Positions 27,798-36,556 of a DNA stretch of 64,000 nucleotides are shown here, one piece after another; the stretch's first letter is position 1; every line of letters starts with the position of its first letter. Source of the DNA: Sphingomonadaceae bacterium. GTDB taxonomy: Bacteria > Pseudomonadota > Alphaproteobacteria > Sphingomonadales > Sphingomonadaceae. The DNA lies in the NCBI GenBank assembly GCA_947451145.1, contig CANFXW010000011.1, positions 58,061 to 122,060 of the forward strand. The letters run 5' to 3'. A program made the translations under genes and the position numbers. Under the pieces are notes generated by a model that had not been told where the DNA came from, made no database searches, and worked only from the letters and a program-made list of their open reading frames with translations.

Positions 27798-27969
27798 GCA
27801 TTGCATGGCTGACATTGCCGCGAGCAACAAATGTGCCAGATTAGTCGTCGATTTCCGTCCGCATGCGACGCTTTCTGAGTGACGAAGGGTTCGTATTTTG
27901 GTTGCTCTTGGGGTAAGTGGCAATAAAACCTTTGGTGGAACAGTGCTGCAATGTCTTTAGGCTAATCTG

Positions 27970-28641
27970 CTACTGCAACTTTCGTCCGAACCAAAGTACC
28001 CGCCCGACGATGTTCACCGCCCGGCGCTCAAGGTTGTTCCAGCTCGGATAGGAAGCGTTATCGCTCACCACCGAAATTCGCCTGCCCTGCGGCTCGATCG
28101 CGATCCGCTTGACGTTGAGGCTGTCGTCCATGCGCAGAACATAGATTCCGTCGCGCAGCCGCGTCTGGTTGTCGCCGAGATCGACCAGCACGTCGTCTCC
28201 ATCGCTCAGCGTCGGCTCCATCGAATCCCCACGCACCCCGATAATCGAAAGGCTCGGGGACTTGCTTGGCGTCAGTTTCCGCAGCCAGTTGGGATCGAAC
28301 CCGAATTGAGCGCTCTTCGCCTCCATCTCGGCCAAAGCGCCATGCCCAGCCGAGGCTTCGACAGCAAGGATTGGGACCTGGACAAGATCGACCACGGGTC
28401 CCGAACGGTGGGTCGGGCCGCCGAGGACCGACTCGTCCACACCAAAGAAGCGCGCGAGCACCCCCCGGTCGCGCTCGTCGAGATAGCGTGGGCTGCCTTT
28501 GCGCAGGTACTGCTGGATATAGGACGTGTTGCGCCCCAACAGCCGGGAAATTCCCGAATAATTGACCCGCCGCTCAAGGATCAGCCGGTCGAGCGCTTCG
28601 CGTGCCTCGTCCATGTCTCTCGGTTCCAAAGCTGCCTGCAT
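27970..28641 (-). CDS. S24 (LexA-like) autocleaving repressor with N-terminal HTH
   Basis: 223 residues (or 214 from the ATG at 28614). The N-terminal helix-turn-helix (VNYSGISRLLGRNTSYIQQYLRKG) is followed by an S24 serine-lysine protease domain with GDSMEPTLSDGDDVLVD (catalytic Ser) and LNVKRI (catalytic Lys). Such repressors cleave themselves when RecA filaments form, linking nearby genes to DNA damage. Two TAGGA...TCCTA sites lie across its own start. The divergent small HTH gene is an obvious co-regulated partner. It could also respond to stresses other than DNA damage. Confidence 0.88.
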   Translation of the reverse strand: MQAALEPRDMDEAREALDRLILERRVNYSGISRLLGRNTSYIQQYLRKGSPRYLDERDRGVLARFFGVDESVLGGPTHRSGPVVDLVQVPILAVEASAGHGALAEMEAKSAQFGFDPNWLRKLTPSKSPSLSIIGVRGDSMEPTLSDGDDVLVDLGDNQTRLRDGIYVLRMDDSLNVKRIAIEPQGRRISVVSDNASYPSWNNLERRAVNIVGRVLWFGRKLQ

Positions 28642-28676
28642 AGGAAAAAATCCTAGACTCTAGGAATGGCGTCCTA
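28641..28676. promoter_or_regulatory. Twin operators TAGGA-N5/6-TCCTA between divergent genes
   Basis: Two inverted repeats, TAGGA-N5-TCCTA at 28641-28655 and TAGGA-N6-TCCTA at 28661-28676, are spaced 20 bases start to start, about two helical turns. They sit at the S24 gene start and before the divergent gene. This is the arrangement expected for cooperative binding of two repressor dimers. Confidence 0.7.
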
Positions 28677-28721
28677 TACGGAACATAACATGAACACAAG
28701 CCCAAAGTGAGTCGAACGGCA

Positions 28722-28892
28722 ATGGAGCTTCTGGACCAGATCGAGACCTATCTAACGCAACACCGTATGCCGCCGAGCAAGTTCGGGCGGCTTGCGGTCG
28801 GGGATCCCAGATTCGTCGAGGATCTGCGAGGAGGGCGGCTGCCGAGGGCTAAGACCTGCGATCGGATAAGGCAGTATCTTGACAGGAGATAG
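28722..28892 (+). CDS. Small HTH-like protein divergent from S24 repressor
   Basis: 56 residues from the ATG at 28722 (a GTG at 28707 is possible). The pattern MELLDQIETYLTQHRMPPSKFGRLAVGDPRFVEDLRGGR looks like a minimal helix-turn-helix. I recall near-identical short proteins next to S24 repressors in sphingomonads. It may modulate the repressor or bind the same operators; nothing beyond the HTH-like shape supports this. Confidence 0.6.
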   Translation: MELLDQIETYLTQHRMPPSKFGRLAVGDPRFVEDLRGGRLPRAKTCDRIRQYLDRR

Positions 28893-29045
28893 AGACATCT
28901 GAGGCTAACATTTGCCGAAATACCAACCGATGTGATGGACGGATCCCGCCTGACAGGTGACATTCTCGTCACCAATGGAGTTCCCTGAAACCTGCAGTTC
29001 GTTCATCATAGTCAACGTGCAGTAACAAGAAGACGATTTGGCTAC

Positions 29046-29978
29046 CTACGTATTGCCGATCTCATCGATCGCATCATAGTAGCCTTCCAGTTCGCCGAAA
29101 TGGTCGAGAATCCTCAGCGGATTACGGCTTGCAGCATTGATCTCGTCTTGCTCGGTGATGCTGCACCAAGGACAAAGCTCTCTAGTGACCGCGATGGGCT
29201 CAGAACACGCGTTGCATACTTTTTCAGCGGGTTCGATGCTTTCGCCATTGAATAGGAAGACCTCATCGGACCTGTTTTTCAAATACGGCATCGCGTGGGA
29301 CTTTCCGATAGCTGATCGGTACCATTCTAAATCGTTGTCTTGCGCCATAGCCATGGTGGCATCGACAGATGCCGCCGGGAAATTTCTCCCCACGATGATG
29401 GAGGAGACACATTCGATCGGCATGAGCAGTATTCGATTTCCGTCTACTTCTGCACAGTAGTCGTGCTCATCGACCAATCGGCACTCCTGCTCGTAGCTCC
29501 ATGCCACGTGTTTGGAAAAATAGGCCTGGCCGAGCACTTCCATCTGCAACCAGATCGCATGCCTTGGCTTCGCGACGACTGCGGCACGCTGTAAGGAGAG
29601 CACGATGCTTTGGTCGGGCTGGTCCCTATACACCACATCCCGAATGGCGATCCGTTCGAAATTGCGCCGAAGCGCTGCGGCATCGAATTCTAGGACGAAG
29701 CCGGAATGGTTATCGGCATAGTGCGCCCACATCGGCGTCACAATCGGTGATTTCGAGAAACACGTCGTCGGATACTGCGGCAGGTCCTGCACAATCTCCC
29801 GATAAGTAGCAAGGAGGTCTGGTGAAACCGTCAAATCTACGCCGAGGAATAGCTCGAAAGGATCGTTGTAATCCTTTGGGAGCGAGCATTTCACTCCACA
29901 GAATCCCTCGCGCTGGAAAATGAGACTTAATACGTCGCTCGAGAAATATTTGTATATATTAGCGATCATTGCATGCAC
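29046..29978 (-). CDS. DUF2971 protein with C-terminal zinc ribbon
   Basis: 310 residues (M4 is an alternative start). Residues 5-200 fit DUF2971: IYKYFSSDVLSLIFQ at the start, LPKDYNDPFELFLG, then CFSKSPIVTPMWAHYADNHSGFVLEFD and a WSYEQECRLV motif. The tail has two CxxC pairs (VCNACSEP and LCPWCSI), a likely zinc ribbon. DUF2971 proteins are frequent in defence islands but have no established biochemical role. It lies 133 bases downstream of the DUF6527 gene on the same strand, so it could be the last gene of the ubiquitin-like operon or independent. Its codon use is less GC-rich than that operon, favouring independence. Confidence 0.75.
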   Translation of the reverse strand: MHAMIANIYKYFSSDVLSLIFQREGFCGVKCSLPKDYNDPFELFLGVDLTVSPDLLATYREIVQDLPQYPTTCFSKSPIVTPMWAHYADNHSGFVLEFDAAALRRNFERIAIRDVVYRDQPDQSIVLSLQRAAVVAKPRHAIWLQMEVLGQAYFSKHVAWSYEQECRLVDEHDYCAEVDGNRILLMPIECVSSIIVGRNFPAASVDATMAMAQDNDLEWYRSAIGKSHAMPYLKNRSDEVFLFNGESIEPAEKVCNACSEPIAVTRELCPWCSITEQDEINAASRNPLRILDHFGELEGYYDAIDEIGNT

Positions 29979-30111
29979 CTGTCGTCTCGCACTACGATGC
30001 TCCGACTAAGGGCAGGCAATGAACAATTCAAGTTGCCGACCGAGTCGGCAGCAACAAGACTGCATGCTGCAAAGCAGGAGTTCTCTCGCGGAACCCGCCA
30101 CTTCGAACATG

Positions 30112-30576
30112 TCAGGTCTTCCGTCCGAGCAGCCAGCCGAACAGGCGATCCTTCAAACTACTGCCAGCGGCACGGACAATAGGCTCGCTACCGCTACCGT
30201 GCACCCCGACGAGGCCTGCTTCGGCGGCGACTTCCACTCCGTAGTGCGCTGCTTTTGCCCGGCGATCGCGAAGGCGCTCCGCAGCGACCTCGGCATCTGA
30301 CCAAGGTGGGGCCTCGATCACCCGGTTGCGCCGAATGACGTAATGCGAACGGCACGCAAGCGTCCAACTGCCGACGGACGGGTGCAGGGTGACAGACTCC
30401 CCGTCATAGGTGATGTTCCAGTCGGTCGGCGTTAGGGGCGTCACGACCTCCTCCCCGCAGCCGCAGCAGCAGCTATGCGCGACGCTTCCGTATTCGAGTG
30501 AGACGTAGAGCACGCCGGGCTCAAGAACTTCGGGGAAACTTTCGACGAACCGGTGCTCGAGGATTCTGTGGCGCAT
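30112..30576 (-). CDS. DUF6527 protein (ubiquitin-like system component)
   Basis: 154 residues from the ATG that overlaps the last base of the E1 stop codon (TGATG); a GTG one codon earlier gives a GTGA overlap. The core matches DUF6527: HSCCCGCGEEVVTPLTPTDW, then the segment through SVGSWTLACRSHYVI, with clustered Cys and His that look metal-binding. The 30-residue tail is basic. DUF6527 genes are found with multi-ubiquitin proteins and ThiF-type E1 enzymes, and may act as a peptidase, reader or substrate of that pathway. The exact role is not known to me. Confidence 0.8.
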   Translation of the reverse strand: MRHRILEHRFVESFPEVLEPGVLYVSLEYGSVAHSCCCGCGEEVVTPLTPTDWNITYDGESVTLHPSVGSWTLACRSHYVIRRNRVIEAPPWSDAEVAAERLRDRRAKAAHYGVEVAAEAGLVGVHGSGSEPIVRAAGSSLKDRLFGWLLGRKT

Positions 30577-31760
30577 CACACTTGATCCTCATTGAGCAGC
30601 ATGTTTCCGTCAAGCGTGTAGGTTGAGTGGTGTTCGCCCTCGAGGTCACAGTAGAAGCCGCAGAGCTTCTTCCACTTGATAACCGCCATCACCGCGTTGA
30701 GCGCGTTGAGGTCGGCAACCTGGATGTTCGAAGCGTAGACGTCCTTGGCGCCGCCGCCGGCTAGCGGGATACGCGCGTGCGCGCCGACCCTGTCGCGTGT
30801 GGTGGGCGTGCTGGTAGTCACCCTCAGGATGCCGCAAAGCCCGCGGTCGCCGAGCTCGAGGCCCATACCGATGTCGATGAAGGCGACGCCCCGCTCTTGC
30901 AGCCGCGCGACGAGCGCCGCCTTTGCCTCGCCCGCGTCGAGGCTTAGGAAGGCGAATTCGATGCCGTCGAGCAGTTCGAGGTTGTCGGCCGTGACGGCCT
31001 CGGGGATCGCCGTGATCCCTCGGTGCATCCGACCGTAGATCGCCTTGAAGTGGTCGACCTTGCGCGGTGCCTCGCGCAGCTCCTGCAGGCTTGGCGCTCC
31101 CGGCGCGCGGAAGGCGTTATGCTGGAGGAACTCGTCGGCATCGAGGAGCCGGATTTCGGCGACCGGGGTCTTCGCAACCATGTCGAGGATGTAGCTCCCT
31201 GATCCGCCGAGTCCGATGATCGCCACGCGGTGCCCTGCGAGCTTCGCGGTGAGTGCGCCGATTCCGACCCGGTCCGAGGCCGTCTCAACATAGTTGAACA
31301 CGCTTTCTCCGTCCTCCTCCTCGTCGAGCGCGCGGTATGGGCGGGGGGTGGCGGTCGGATCGAGCACCGCAGCAGGACCTGCCAGGATCGAGGCGTAGGT
31401 GGTCATCTTGTGGTGGTAGTCGCGGTAGCCCCCATCCGGCTTACTCGAGAAGGCGTGCTCAGCCGTAAGCCCGTTGCCGAGGTCGAAGTGCGTTGTCTGG
31501 TTGGCGATCGCCGCGATCCGAGTTCCGTCCGCGAGGCAGGGAAAGTCCCCGTCGAAGTGCATAACGTGGGTGTCAGGCGGACGGGTCTGGTCGCCGGCCA
31601 GCGCCAGGCTCGAGATGAGGGTGCCTCGGCGGACCTTGCGGTCCGCGTCAACGTAGGGAACCTCGCGCATCACGAGGAACCCTCCCACCACCTGGACGAA
31701 GTAGCCTTCCTCGCGGAGCTTCGCGAGGTCGGCGTTACGACTGAACAGTGCGCGTGACAT
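30576..31760 (-). CDS. E2/E1-like fusion: DUF6791 domain plus ThiF-type adenylyltransferase
   Basis: 394 residues from the ATG at 31760, which has AAGGGGAC eight bases upstream and lies inside the end of the ubiquitin-like gene (26-base overlap). Residues 1-140 are DUF6791, an E2-like domain with MHFDGDFPCLADG and YRDYHHKMTTYASILAGPA. The Cys in FPC is the candidate conjugation residue. Residues 160-394 are an E1/ThiF Rossmann domain: VAIIGLGGSGSYILDMV binds ATP, and LLDADEFLQHNAFRAPG holds the Asp and Arg needed for adenylation. A Cys in DRGLCGIL may be the E1 thioester residue. It should activate and transfer the neighbouring Ubl. Confidence 0.88.
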   Translation of the reverse strand: MSRALFSRNADLAKLREEGYFVQVVGGFLVMREVPYVDADRKVRRGTLISSLALAGDQTRPPDTHVMHFDGDFPCLADGTRIAAIANQTTHFDLGNGLTAEHAFSSKPDGGYRDYHHKMTTYASILAGPAAVLDPTATPRPYRALDEEEDGESVFNYVETASDRVGIGALTAKLAGHRVAIIGLGGSGSYILDMVAKTPVAEIRLLDADEFLQHNAFRAPGAPSLQELREAPRKVDHFKAIYGRMHRGITAIPEAVTADNLELLDGIEFAFLSLDAGEAKAALVARLQERGVAFIDIGMGLELGDRGLCGILRVTTSTPTTRDRVGAHARIPLAGGGAKDVYASNIQVADLNALNAVMAVIKWKKLCGFYCDLEGEHHSTYTLDGNMLLNEDQV

Positions 31761-32478
31761 TGAAGACAGTCCCCTTCTTGATGGTGACGACGCCATGGGC
31801 GCCCAGTTCCCCAGCGTGGGGTGCCGAGGCCGCCTTGCGGTAGGTCATCGAGAAGACGACGTTCGCCTCGTGCGGCCCCGGGAAGGCGAGCTCGACGATC
31901 TGCTCGAACGTCACCGTTGGACCGCGCACGAGACGCGCGCGGGTGTTGACGACGATCTCGATTTCGACCGCCGGACGCGGGGCGGTGAAGAACCGCTCGA
32001 CGCCCGCTGCGCCGAGGTCGATCAGCATCGCCGGCTCGACGCAGATGTCGGTACCGCCCCGCACCTCGAGAAACACGGCTTCGTCGGGACCGGGCTTGGC
32101 GAGCGTCGCGAGCACTTTGCCGCTGATCGCTGGCTTGCCCCAGCGCTCCTCGTGCGAGTTCACCTCGAACTTGAAGTCGCGATCGGTAAGGAAGGCGACG
32201 AGGCGCTCGGCGCCGGCACCGCGCAGATCGAACGGCTCGTCGAGCCGCACGTCCTCGAAGTCGCCGTTCTCGATGATTGCGAAAAGGCTGTAGCCGAGCT
32301 CGGGCTCGAGGCCGGCGGCCTCCAGGATCTGGCGGCCGAGGGGAATGGGATCGGCGACCGCGAGCCGGCGGAAGTCGATGTTCTCGAGCGCAAACAGGAT
32401 ACGGTATGCGTTCGCAGGGCGCAGCGCGCGGCCCTCGCGGATCGCATCGCCGACGTCGTCGAATTCGGGAGTGTCCAT
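31735..32478 (-). CDS. Triple ubiquitin-like-domain protein (multi-ubiquitin family)
   Basis: 247 residues from the ATG at 32478, with AAGGAAC upstream. Three beta-grasp-like units can be drawn: about 22-107, 100-168 and 171-247. Each opens with strand-rich segments (YRILFALENIDFRRL, AVFLEVRGGTDI, VEIEIVVNTRARLVRG). The ending KKGTVFNVTRTVQS is the typical C-terminus of multi-ubiquitin (PF14452-like) proteins. There is no terminal Gly-Gly, so the way it is attached may differ from classic ubiquitin, or it may need trimming. It is the substrate or modifier of the E1/E2-like fusion with which it overlaps by 26 bases. Confidence 0.85.
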   Translation of the reverse strand: MDTPEFDDVGDAIREGRALRPANAYRILFALENIDFRRLAVADPIPLGRQILEAAGLEPELGYSLFAIIENGDFEDVRLDEPFDLRGAGAERLVAFLTDRDFKFEVNSHEERWGKPAISGKVLATLAKPGPDEAVFLEVRGGTDICVEPAMLIDLGAAGVERFFTAPRPAVEIEIVVNTRARLVRGPTVTFEQIVELAFPGPHEANVVFSMTYRKAASAPHAGELGAHGVVTIKKGTVFNVTRTVQS

Positions 32479-32560
32479 TGGTATTGTTCCTTCACGTTTG
32501 GCCGGATCGTTCCCGGCTACGGAAGGACAATCGGTGCGCTGGCGACCGACCGGAAAGGCG

Positions 32561-35500
32561 TCAAAAAACTTTTCTTAGGGTGCCGGCGGGGACCGGCCCG
32601 CAGACGAAGAACGCGGGGCAGCGTGGGCATACGCGCTGGGTGGGATCGGTCGGGAACTCGCCGGCGCGGACCCGTCCGATGGCGGCCTGCAGCGCCTCGC
32701 GGCGGCGGCCGAGGACCAGGGGCGTCATGCTGAGCGGCGACACCCTGCCGCCTGTCAGGTGCACGACCTCCGCGGTCGCGCCCGGCGCGTTGTCGGCGAT
32801 GGCGAGCAGCGCCGCTGCGACTGAGAGGTCCTCTGTGTCCGACTTGCGGTAGACTCCTGTGCGGACGCGGCGGTGGACGAGGTTGCCCTCCGCGTCGGAG
32901 AGCACGTCGTCAGCGCCATAACGGACCTCATCTCCGGCGAAGCGCAGGGTTAGCGTCTCGGGCATGCGGGGCGTGTGCTGTCCGCGCATGCGGACGAAGG
33001 CGGCCACGAGCGCGACGGCTGCGGCGCGGAGCTCGGCAAAGGCCCCAGGTCCGTCGAGGCCGTGGTCGTCGCACGCGAGCTCGACGGCGGCCGCGAGGTG
33101 GGTATCGTCCGAGACGTCGAGGCCGTCGCGGACGATCGCGCGCACGACCGATCGCGCCGCCTCATGCATGCGCATGTAGTCCGTTTCGGTCCGGCGGCCG
33201 CCAATGCCTAGTACGTGGGTGTAGAAGAAGCGACGGCGGCACTTCTCTTTGTCGAGCATGGCGATCTGCGAATCCCGCAGGCGGACTGGTCCGTCGATCT
33301 CGAGTGGGATCGGCTCGGACTCCGGCGCGGGCGGGAGCGCATGGAGCAGGTCGGGCGTACTCCGGATCAAACCAGGGCCGAGGCGTTCCAGAAAGTCGGA
33401 TAGAGGCCGGTTCTTCCCGTCCGACTTCTGGGTCGCGGCGTAGAGGACTAGGCGGTCGCGAGCGCGGGAAGTCGCGACGTAGAAGAGGCACTCGCGCTCC
33501 TCGGCGTCGCCAGCGCGCATCGCTTCCTTCACGTCGCCGGTAATGCCCGCGATGACGCCTTCCGGCGGCAGGCACGGGGGCGCCTTGGCGGGGCTGGGAA
33601 GCGTGTCCTGGTTGAGGCCGGGAATATGGACGCATTCGAACTCGAGGCCCTTGGCGCCGTGGATCGTCATCAGGCGCACGGCGTCGAGGCCCTGAGCGGC
33701 CGCCGGCAGCTGCCGGAGGTCGCGGTCGTCGCCGATCGCGACCAGCCTTCGGATGCGGTCAAGAAGCCTCGGGACCGCGCGGCCCTGTGAGCGGGGCTGG
33801 ACGCGCAGAAAGTTCATCAGCTGCCAGATCGCGATCCCTTGGCTCCGCTCGGCGACCGAGCCGGCGTCGCCGATCCGCGCTGCGATCCGTGTGCGATCGA
33901 GGACGATCGTAGCCAGCGTCAGCCATGGTGGCGAATCGGCGTCGAACCCGTCGAGGATGGCGGCGAGCCCGTCGAGCGCGAGGCGTCCGCCTGGAGATAT
34001 CGGCAGGGCCCCGCGAGCCGCCAACCATTCTAGCGGCTCGCGCTCCTCGTCCCGCAGGGATTCCAGCACTGCGCCGACATCGCCGAGCGTCACCTCTAGA
34101 CCGGGCATGCAGCCGGTCCGGACCAGCCCCATCGCGCGGCGGTCGGCGAGCAGTGAGAGTAGGGATAGCAGGTCCTTGACCTCGGCGCGTTCGAACAAGC
34201 TGCCGAGGAAGAGCACTGGGATGCCCATGCGCTCGAGGTCCCGGGCGATCTCGGCCAGCCGCTCGTTCCCGGTGCACAGCACGGCCTGGTCGCGGTAAGC
34301 GGTGCCCGAGTGGAGCATCTCGTCGATGCCGTCGGCGATCAGGACCGGCTGCTCCGCCTTGCTCATACGCAAGCGGAGTTCGATCGGAAGGCTGTTCGGG
34401 CCGCGGTCGGCACGAAGCGCGGCTTCCTTTCCTCCCGCCGTCATCCGCGCGGCGAACGCGGAGTAGGCGTTCACCACCTCCTCGACGGAGCGGTAGTTCA
34501 CCTCCAGCCTGCCCGGCGCCGCGCCTGGGAAGTCCTCCGAGGCGAACCGAGACATGCTGATCGGGGAGGCGCCTCGGAAGCGGTAGATCGACTGCCGCGC
34601 GTCGCCGACCACCCACAGATTTTCGCCTGTCGGGCGCAGGGCCTTCAATAGCCGCACGCTGGCGCGGTTCACGTCCTGGTATTCATCGACGAGGACGTGG
34701 TCGTAAAGCCCGCCGATCTGCGCGGCGATCTCGGGCCGCGTCTCGAAAAGCTCGACCGGGAGCGCGACGAGGTCGCCGAAGTCGATCGCCTTGCGATCGC
34801 GCTTCAGCCTCTCGTAGACCGCGTAAATTCGCGCGACCTCGGCCGCCTTGAGGGCGTTCGTGCGTCGCGGCTCTTCCCCGCCTGCGGCGACGCGCATCTC
34901 CTCGGCGCGCAGGGCGTAGTCTTCCGGCCCGACGATCTCGTCCTTCGCGCGCGATATGGCGGCAAGGACGTCGCCGATGAGCCGCGTGGGATCGTAGAGG
35001 TCCTGGTAGTGCTCGAGTGCGAGCCGTGGGAACTCGGCCTCGAGCAGTTCGACCGCCTCGACGCGGTCCATCAGCCTGGGGTCGCTCGGCAGCGAGAACT
35101 CCGGGCCGAGTCGGCGGATCAGGTCGAGGCCGAAAGCGTGGAACGTGCCGATCCACATCGCGGCAGCCTGTTCAGGTCGTTTGTCGGCAATCCGCTCCGC
35201 CATCTCGCTCGCCGCCTTATTCGAGTAGGTGAGGACGAGGAGCCTGCGGGGGTCCACGCCCTCGTCGATCAGCTGGACGACCCTAGCGGTGAGCGTCTGC
35301 GTCTTTCCGGTGCCGGGACCGGCCTCAAGGATGTAGGGGCCGCCCCGGTGCGCGGCGGCGGCGGCCTGGGCGGTGTTGAGCGGCTTAACTACCCGCACCC
35401 TCTCGTCAGGCTCGATCACGGGAAGCAGGAGCGCGTCGAATAGCTGCTGCGCGACTGCGTCGAACGGCGCGTTCATTCGTTCCGCGATCGCAGATGCGGT

Positions 35501-35965
35501 TAGGCCTTCCTCGAGGTGAAGGCGGCGCACCAACGCCCGGGGTATGAGCAGTTCGCGGCCGAACAGGTCCATCTGGACCTCGCGGCGCTGACGCCGACCG
35601 TAGTCGATCACGCGGTCGATGCCGGTCGGCGACGGTTCCGACGCCCGTGCCGGGTCAGCCTCGATCACGGTCGCCGGCACCGTCGCGTCGCCGAGCTCGT
35701 GGTGGCCGATCTCGTGTGCGACCAGGAACGCCTGTTCGAACGGTGAGCCGACGTTCTCGTGGACGATGAGGTCGTCCTCGGGAACGAGCGTCGCGCGACC
35801 GTTGTCGAGGATCGCCGCGCCCGGATTGGCAGTGTCGACGTCGAGCCCGCGATCCTTCGCTATCGCGACGGCGAAGGCGTAGGGATCAGTCGGATCGAGC
35901 CCGCGCCCCACGGCGGCGGCGTGCAGGTCGGCGGCGCGCCGACGTCCGAGCTCGATCGCGTCCAC
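32561..35965 (-). CDS. ImmA/IrrE metallopeptidase - UvrD helicase - AddB-like C-terminal fusion
   Basis: 1134 residues, GTG start three bases after the previous stop. Residues 1-180 are an ImmA/IrrE zinc peptidase: FLVAHEIGHHELGD at about 81-93 with HExxH. Residues 195-800 are an SF1A UvrD-like helicase: Walker A EAGPGTGKTQT (216-222), LVDEYQDVNRASVRLLKAL and LMTIHGAKGLEFECVHIPG. The C-terminal 230 residues resemble the iron-sulfur PD-(D/E)XK module of AddB or Cas4: a first Cys in DKEKCRRRFFYTHV and a final CPRCPAFFVCG. The E-x-K motif is not clear (VHRRVRTG at the expected place), so the nuclease may be inactive. Peptidase and helicase in one chain suggests DNA-triggered proteolysis. Confidence 0.88.
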   Translation of the reverse strand: MDAIELGRRRAADLHAAAVGRGLDPTDPYAFAVAIAKDRGLDVDTANPGAAILDNGRATLVPEDDLIVHENVGSPFEQAFLVAHEIGHHELGDATVPATVIEADPARASEPSPTGIDRVIDYGRRQRREVQMDLFGRELLIPRALVRRLHLEEGLTASAIAERMNAPFDAVAQQLFDALLLPVIEPDERVRVVKPLNTAQAAAAAHRGGPYILEAGPGTGKTQTLTARVVQLIDEGVDPRRLLVLTYSNKAASEMAERIADKRPEQAAAMWIGTFHAFGLDLIRRLGPEFSLPSDPRLMDRVEAVELLEAEFPRLALEHYQDLYDPTRLIGDVLAAISRAKDEIVGPEDYALRAEEMRVAAGGEEPRRTNALKAAEVARIYAVYERLKRDRKAIDFGDLVALPVELFETRPEIAAQIGGLYDHVLVDEYQDVNRASVRLLKALRPTGENLWVVGDARQSIYRFRGASPISMSRFASEDFPGAAPGRLEVNYRSVEEVVNAYSAFAARMTAGGKEAALRADRGPNSLPIELRLRMSKAEQPVLIADGIDEMLHSGTAYRDQAVLCTGNERLAEIARDLERMGIPVLFLGSLFERAEVKDLLSLLSLLADRRAMGLVRTGCMPGLEVTLGDVGAVLESLRDEEREPLEWLAARGALPISPGGRLALDGLAAILDGFDADSPPWLTLATIVLDRTRIAARIGDAGSVAERSQGIAIWQLMNFLRVQPRSQGRAVPRLLDRIRRLVAIGDDRDLRQLPAAAQGLDAVRLMTIHGAKGLEFECVHIPGLNQDTLPSPAKAPPCLPPEGVIAGITGDVKEAMRAGDAEERECLFYVATSRARDRLVLYAATQKSDGKNRPLSDFLERLGPGLIRSTPDLLHALPPAPESEPIPLEIDGPVRLRDSQIAMLDKEKCRRRFFYTHVLGIGGRRTETDYMRMHEAARSVVRAIVRDGLDVSDDTHLAAAVELACDDHGLDGPGAFAELRAAAVALVAAFVRMRGQHTPRMPETLTLRFAGDEVRYGADDVLSDAEGNLVHRRVRTGVYRKSDTEDLSVAAALLAIADNAPGATAEVVHLTGGRVSPLSMTPLVLGRRREALQAAIGRVRAGEFPTDPTQRVCPRCPAFFVCGPVPAGTLRKVF

Positions 35966-35968
35966 GCC

Positions 35969-36556
35969 TCAGTCGCCGTCGGTGAGGAGGCGCGCGCGGT
36001 CGGCATCAGAAACGCCCGCGTCGGTCAGGACCTGCTCGAAGGACACCTGCCCGGCCGCGCCAGGCTTCGCGTCGGCCTTAAAGCTTCTCCCTGACGCATA
36101 CGCGGGCGGCTGACGCATAGCCGCGATCACGTGCGCCTCGGAAATCTCCAAAGCGTCGCTCAGCGACCGGAGTACCGGACGCGGCGTCCTCGCGGGGTCG
36201 ACCTTGCGTTCCCGCAGGCACGTGACGACCTGGCGCGGCACACCGAGTGTCGCCGCCAGCGCCTTGCCCCGCTCGCCGATGAGCGCGTCGAGCGGGTTTG
36301 CGCCTTTCGGAAGCTCCGGTCCGGCCGCCTTGTGGGCGATCCAGGCCGAGTCGATGCGGGACTTCTCAAGGGCGGACAGCGGCTCTTGATCCTCAGTCTC
36401 GGGCGTGGCGAGCAGCCGAGACAGGTCAATGAGCTGGAGCGTGAACTGCGGATGCGCCTCGACGTAGCGGGCGAGGACGTCGCCGTCGTGGACCTCCTCC
36501 ATCTGGAAGAGATCCAGCACGTCGTTTAGGGCGGTTGGCGTAGAACTGGTGGTCAT
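35969..36556 (-). CDS. HTH (Xre-like) protein, candidate substrate of the ImmA domain
   Basis: 195 residues from the ATG at 36556, which overlaps the sigma-like gene stop by four bases (ATGA). The open frame continues upstream, but only inside the sigma gene. An acidic N-terminal region is followed by a helix-turn-helix near 95-150 (RGKALAATLGVPRQVVTCLRERK) and a second helical segment ending near RPVLRSLSDALEIS. In ImmA/IrrE systems the peptidase cleaves a partner HTH repressor. The immediate adjacency to an ImmA domain makes this the natural candidate. Confidence 0.75.
   Translation of the reverse strand: MTTSSTPTALNDVLDLFQMEEVHDGDVLARYVEAHPQFTLQLIDLSRLLATPETEDQEPLSALEKSRIDSAWIAHKAAGPELPKGANPLDALIGERGKALAATLGVPRQVVTCLRERKVDPARTPRPVLRSLSDALEISEAHVIAAMRQPPAYASGRSFKADAKPGAAGQVSFEQVLTDAGVSDADRARLLTDGD

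Noticed and set aside
32149..35443. Long rightward open frames opposite the ImmA-UvrD and Ubl genes
   Set aside because: They are antisense shadows caused by high GC; none shows a domain, while the leftward frames carry complete motifs.
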